Origin: an uncultured Gammaproteobacteria bacterium
GTDB lineage: Bacteria > Pseudomonadota > Gammaproteobacteria > Pseudomonadales > Azotimanducaceae
Direction: 5' to 3'
Assembly: GCA_913043075.1 (NCBI GenBank)
Contig: CAJWLI010000062.1
Location: 1-8,033, forward strand
Length of the DNA: 8,033 bases
The notes under the pieces are model-generated. The model searched no databases and had not been told where the DNA came from. It saw nothing but the letters and a program-made list of their open reading frames with translations. Of the stretch, positions 6,526 to 8,033 are shown piece by piece. Each line of letters starts with the position of its first letter. Positions within the stretch are counted from its first letter, which is position 1. Both the position numbers and the translations under genes were made by a program.

Positions 6526-6617
6526 CTTAACCTTTTTTAAATGAAGAAACTTTAATTTAGACTCCTATAAAAAAAATCTCTTCAAGAATTGTTTCAAGCT
6601 CTTTAGTGCCAGGACTT

Positions 6618-8015
6618 TTAAAGGCTTACATCAAATAGTCTTTGTTTAGCTTCTTTTATGGCAACTTCTATATTACTTGGAGATGTCCCACCATAACTGG
6701 TTCTAGAATTTAGCGATCCTTCCAACGTAAGGATCTCATAGATGTCTTTATCGATTAGTCTAGAGAATGATTGGAATACTTCGAGTTTAATCTCAGATAG
6801 TAGGCAATTAGATTGGATTGCGTGCTGGACTATTTCCCCAACAGTTTCATGAGAGTCTCTGAAAGGTATGCCTTTTTTCACTAGATAGTCAGCTAAGTCT
6901 GTTGCAGTAGAGAATCCCTGCGTGGCAGCGGTTGCCATCTTTTCTCGATTCACTGATATTTCTGGGACTAAAAGGATGAAGGCCTTTAAGCAATCCTTTA
7001 TTGTGTTCGCAGTATCGAAAACAGGTTCCTTGTCTTCCTGATTATCTTTATTGTAGGCGAGCGGCTGTGCTTTCATCAGTGTTAAAAGATTAAATAAAGA
7101 TCCGTAAACTCTACCCGTCTTACCTCTAACTAACTCAGGAACATCAGGATTTTTTTTCTGGGGCATGATAGAGGAGCCGGTGCAAAAACTATCTGGGAGA
7201 GAAATGAAATCATATTGAGGTGTGGACCATAAGATTATTTCTTCGGCCCATCGAGATAGGTGCATTATAAGCAAACTAGAATTAGAACAAAACTCAATGG
7301 CGAAATCTCTATCGCTAACTGCATCCATTGAATTTTTCGATACACTATCAAAACCTAATATTGAAGCTACTTGAGCTCTGTTAATTTTGTATGAAGTGCC
7401 TGCAAGTGCTGCTGAGCCTAACGGCAAAACGTTTAATCTTTTTCTGTAGTCGTTGAAACGGTCTATGTCTCTATCGATCATTTCAAACCATGCCATCATG
7501 TGATGAGCGAAAGAAACCGGCTGTGCGACCTGAAGATGCGTGAATCCCGGAAAAATTGTGAAGGTCTCCTTTTCTGCAAGGTCCAGGAGAGCTTTCTGTA
7601 GGTGCTTTAAATAATGAGTAATCTGGTCTGTAATATCTCTCAGATACAACCGCAAATCGGTAGCTACCTGATCATTGCGAGACCTTCCTGTATGAAGTTT
7701 TTTGCCCACCTCTCCGATTCTTCTAATTAATTCGTTTTCGATATTCATGTGAATATCTTCAAGTTCTAAGGACCAAGATAGATTTCCTTTTTTTATATCT
7801 TTTTCGATACCTTTGAGCCCTTTGATTATAGTGCTCCCCTCTTTTTTCAAGATTATGCCTTCAGAAGCAAGCATTTCTGCGTGAGCAAGCGAACATCGTA
7901 TATCGTAAATCGCTAAAGTTTGATCAAACTTGATTGAGGCTGTGAATTCTTCTACAAACTCGTTGGTGCTTTCAGTGAACCTTCCTTGCCAGGGCTTTTT
8001 AGTCTGTTTACTCAA
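6618..8015 (-). CDS. argH: Argininosuccinate lyase
   Basis: Splits argininosuccinate into arginine and fumarate, the last step of arginine synthesis; cytoplasmic tetramer of the fumarase/aspartase superfamily. The 465-residue protein is of full family length. Visible are WQGRF (9-13), the first conserved region HTGRSRNDQVATD (108-120), the second region GFTHLQVAQP with H160 (157-166), and the mobile signature loop GSSIMPQKKNPD with serines S281–S282 (280-291). The start given is TTG at 8015, preceded by a weak GAGA about eight bases upstream. The frame stays open to the window edge only 18 bases further, so an ATG outside the window cannot be excluded. The short lead before WQGRF is normal for the family. 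The gene is upstream of lptM on the same strand with a 125-base gap, so partial read-through into the lysine operon is possible. Confidence 0.95.
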   Translation of the reverse strand: MSKQTKKPWQGRFTESTNEFVEEFTASIKFDQTLAIYDIRCSLAHAEMLASEGIILKKEGSTIIKGLKGIEKDIKKGNLSWSLELEDIHMNIENELIRRIGEVGKKLHTGRSRNDQVATDLRLYLRDITDQITHYLKHLQKALLDLAEKETFTIFPGFTHLQVAQPVSFAHHMMAWFEMIDRDIDRFNDYRKRLNVLPLGSAALAGTSYKINRAQVASILGFDSVSKNSMDAVSDRDFAIEFCSNSSLLIMHLSRWAEEIILWSTPQYDFISLPDSFCTGSSIMPQKKNPDVPELVRGKTGRVYGSLFNLLTLMKAQPLAYNKDNQEDKEPVFDTANTIKDCLKAFILLVPEISVNREKMATAATQGFSTATDLADYLVKKGIPFRDSHETVGEIVQHAIQSNCLLSEIKLEVFQSFSRLIDKDIYEILTLEGSLNSRTSYGGTSPSNIEVAIKEAKQRLFDVSL

Positions 8016-8033
8016 TTTTTTGGTCTCTTTTAA

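Noticed and set aside
6569..6605. Intrinsic terminator after argH (minus strand)
   Set aside because: There is an eight-base T-run, but the preceding sequence contains direct repeats of CTTGAA rather than a complementary stem; the best pairing is broken by mismatches.

Overview
The window reads as a chromosomal segment of an AT-rich gammaproteobacterium. The evidence is the conserved block lptM–lysA–dapF–DUF484–xerC–HAD phosphatase with argH immediately upstream. From memory, this is close to the Pseudomonas arrangement (argH, lppL, lysA, dapF, DUF484 gene, xerC, HAD gene, with glnK nearby) and related to the E. coli yifL–dapF–yigA–xerC–yigB operon. Low GC (roughly 40% by eye), very short spacers and overlapping gene ends suggest a compact genome, but no species can be named from the sequence alone.

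Layout. Positions 1-173 are the regulatory region of glnK and hold a near-consensus sigma-54 promoter. The plus strand then carries glnK (nitrogen-signalling PII protein) and, after an 81-base spacer containing a perfect 9-base inverted repeat, thrC (threonine synthase), which uses a TTG start. Everything from 1948 to the right edge is on the minus strand. In transcription order it is argH (last arginine step), a 125-base gap with a perfect TATAAT, and then a tightly packed operon: lptM (49-residue lipoprotein), lysA, dapF, a DUF484 gene, xerC and a YigB-like HAD phosphatase. Junctions inside the operon are 2, 9, -4, 1 and 1 bases, so translational coupling is likely. The phosphatase gene and thrC converge, and their coding sequences overlap by 23 bases.

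How the genes fit together. DapF makes meso-diaminopimelate (peptidoglycan and lysine precursor) and LysA decarboxylates it to lysine. LptM is a small outer-membrane lipoprotein tied to maturation of the LPS transporter. XerC resolves chromosome dimers, and the HAD enzyme is probably a riboflavin-pathway phosphatase. ArgH, ThrC and GlnK add arginine synthesis, threonine synthesis and nitrogen sensing. The block is ordinary housekeeping; I see no mobile element, CRISPR array, tRNA, rRNA or defence system. The points worth a second look are the short lipoprotein gene, the nitrogen-type promoter, thrC standing where amtB is expected, the glnK–thrC inverted repeat, and the overlapping convergent gene ends.
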